Shown here piece by piece: positions 5,315 through 5,713 of a DNA stretch of 5,713 nucleotides. Position numbers and translations under genes: made by a program. The notes beneath the pieces were generated by a model. It saw nothing but the letters and a program-made list of their open reading frames with translations. It searched no databases and was not told where the DNA came from. How positions within the stretch are numbered: the first letter of the stretch is position 1; every line of letters starts with the position of its first letter. The DNA lies in assembly GCA_045589735.1 (NCBI GenBank), contig JAZNPQ010000062.1:1-5713 (forward strand), in the 5' to 3' direction. This DNA is from RGIG3994 sp045589735. Its GTDB lineage: Bacteria; Bacillota; Clostridia; Oscillospirales; CAG-272.

Positions 5315-5390
5315 GCGGATTTAGCTCATTTGGTAGAGCGCCACCTTGCCAAGGTGGAGGTGGCGGGTTCGAGCCCCGTAATCCGCTCCA
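5315..5390 (+). tRNA. tRNA-Gly (GCC)
   Basis: The acceptor GCGGATT pairs with AATCCGC, the D-stem is GCTC/GAGC, and the anticodon stem CCACC/GGTGG encloses TTGCCAA (anticodon GCC at 5348-5350). The T-stem has TTCGAGC. Discriminator T, as in bacterial tRNA-Gly, is followed by encoded CCA. It begins 3 nt after tRNA-Phe. Confidence 0.97.
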
Positions 5391-5418
5391 TTTTTTATAA
5401 AAATCCAAATAAAAATTT

Positions 5419-5492
5419 GGTGCCATGGCCAAGTGGTAAGGCACAGGTCTGCAACACCTCTATCCCCAGTTCGAGTCTGGGTGGCGCCTCCA
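5419..5492 (+). tRNA. tRNA-Cys (GCA)
   Basis: The acceptor GGTGCCA pairs with TGGCGCC, the D-stem is the short GCC/GGC typical of tRNA-Cys, and the loop CTGCAAC carries anticodon GCA (5451-5453). The T-stem is CCCAG/CTGGG. Discriminator T and CCA are encoded, and the 74-nt length is usual for this tRNA. The outermost anticodon-stem pair (27-43) is a C-C mismatch, and position 38 is C rather than the usual A. Otherwise the fold is intact, so it is probably functional. Confidence 0.95.
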
Positions 5493-5493
5493 G

Positions 5494-5527
5494 AAAAAAG
5501 TCCTGTTCGAAAGAACAGGACTTTTTT
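5494..5527 (+). terminator. Strong rho-independent terminator of the tRNA operon
   Basis: AAAAAAGTCCTGTTC (5494-5508) and GAACAGGACTTTTTT (5513-5527) form a perfect 15-bp stem closed by a GAAA tetraloop, ending in a run of six T. It begins one base after the CCA of tRNA-Cys. The A-run on the 5' side could also serve transcription arriving from the right. Confidence 0.97.
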
Positions 5528-5531
5528 CAAC

Positions 5532-5624
5532 TAAATCCACCCTAACGGGTGGGTGAAATATTGCTTCGCAATGTGAAATTCTCGCTTCGCTCGAGTGAAA
5601 TCGCTGCGGCGGTGGGTGGATTTA
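5532..5624. repeat. 11-bp inverted repeat enclosing the first half of the hairpin array
   Basis: TAAATCCACCC (5532-5542) is exactly complementary to GGGTGGATTTA (5614-5624). The pairing would gather the ATTGC, CTCG and CGC hairpins and all three GTGAAAT copies into one multibranch structure. The arm overlaps the local CCACCC/GGGTGG hairpin at 5537-5552, so the two pairings exclude each other. The copies change orientation directly after this arm. Confidence 0.7.
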
Positions 5625-5713
5625 ATTTCACATTTTGCGTTAGCAAAATATTTCACCAAAGGCGAAAGCCTTTGATTTCACCGTGCGATAGCACGATTTC
5701 ACTTATACTTGCG
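5532..5713. repeat. Modular hairpin array on a GTGAAAT/ATTTCAC 7-mer (runs off the window)
   Basis: There is no gene in this stretch. GTGAAAT occurs at 5553-5559, 5573-5579 and 5595-5601; its reverse complement ATTTCAC occurs at 5625-5631, 5650-5656, 5675-5681 and 5696-5702. Between them lie hairpins of unrelated sequence: CCACCC-TAAC-GGGTGG (5537-5552), ATTGC-TTC-GCAAT (5560-5572), CTCG/CGAG (5581-5595), CGC-TGCG-GCG (5602-5611), ATTTTGC-GTTA-GCAAAAT (5632-5649), CAAAGGC-GAAA-GCCTTTG (5657-5674) and CGTGC-GATA-GCACG (5682-5695). The spacing of the 7-mer is 20-25 nt. It begins 5 nt after the tRNA terminator and is cut by the window end. I recall similar-looking repeats in gut Clostridia genomes but cannot name the family. 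It could be a MITE/REP-like element or a structured RNA. Confidence 0.8.

Noticed and set aside
5027..5545. Open reading frames across the tRNA cluster on both strands
   Set aside because: They are translations of tRNA genes, giving well-known false proteins such as VQLVRTLACHARGQGFESPSG-like segments, and they have no independent support.
5532..5713. CRISPR array
   Set aside because: The repeated unit is only 7 nt, changes orientation midway, and the intervening segments are themselves palindromic. None of this fits CRISPR repeats or spacers.

Overview
The window looks like chromosomal DNA from a low-to-moderate GC member of Clostridia (Bacillota), most likely Oscillospiraceae/Ruminococcaceae-like. 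The reasons are a recognisable SpoVG, a TrpR-related YerC/YecD protein, a pair of small hypothetical genes of a type I associate with that group, strong GGAGG ribosome binding sites, sigma-A promoters of textbook form, and tRNA genes that all encode their 3' CCA. The genus cannot be fixed from the sequence alone.

Layout. Positions 1-225 hold no confident gene, only the possible tail of a gene entering from the left, a terminator-like hairpin (74-110) and an unexplained perfect 13-bp stem-loop (128-178). Three small genes follow on the minus strand: a Cys/Pro-rich protein with a hydrophobic C-terminus (226-615), and two tightly packed small hypothetical genes (747-1124 and 1129-1350). A divergent intergenic region with a strong sigma-A promoter leads to a YfcE/MJ0936-type metallophosphoesterase (1497-1997, TTG start). 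This gene converges with spoVG (2036-2341, minus) on a shared bidirectional terminator (2003-2030).

spoVG is divergent from a three-gene plus-strand operon: murC (2510-3901, peptidoglycan precursor synthesis), a YerC/YecD-like TrpR-family regulator (3914-4222) and a class I SAM-dependent methyltransferase (4219-4971). The last two overlap by ATGA. A consensus promoter (4990-5018, TTGACA-N17-TATAAT with extended -10) then drives a five-tRNA operon, Val(UAC)-Asp(GUC)-Phe(GAA)-Gly(GCC)-Cys(GCA). It is closed by a 15-bp GAAA-loop terminator (5494-5527).

The most unusual part is the right end. From 5532 to the window edge there is no gene but a modular repeat: short hairpins of unrelated sequence strung on a constant 7-mer, GTGAAAT three times and then its reverse complement ATTTCAC four times. 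An 11-bp inverted repeat (5532-5542/5614-5624) encloses the first half. Stems are perfect or nearly so although their sequences differ, which suggests that structure rather than sequence is preserved. The array runs off the window. I cannot name it, and it is the best candidate here for an undescribed element.
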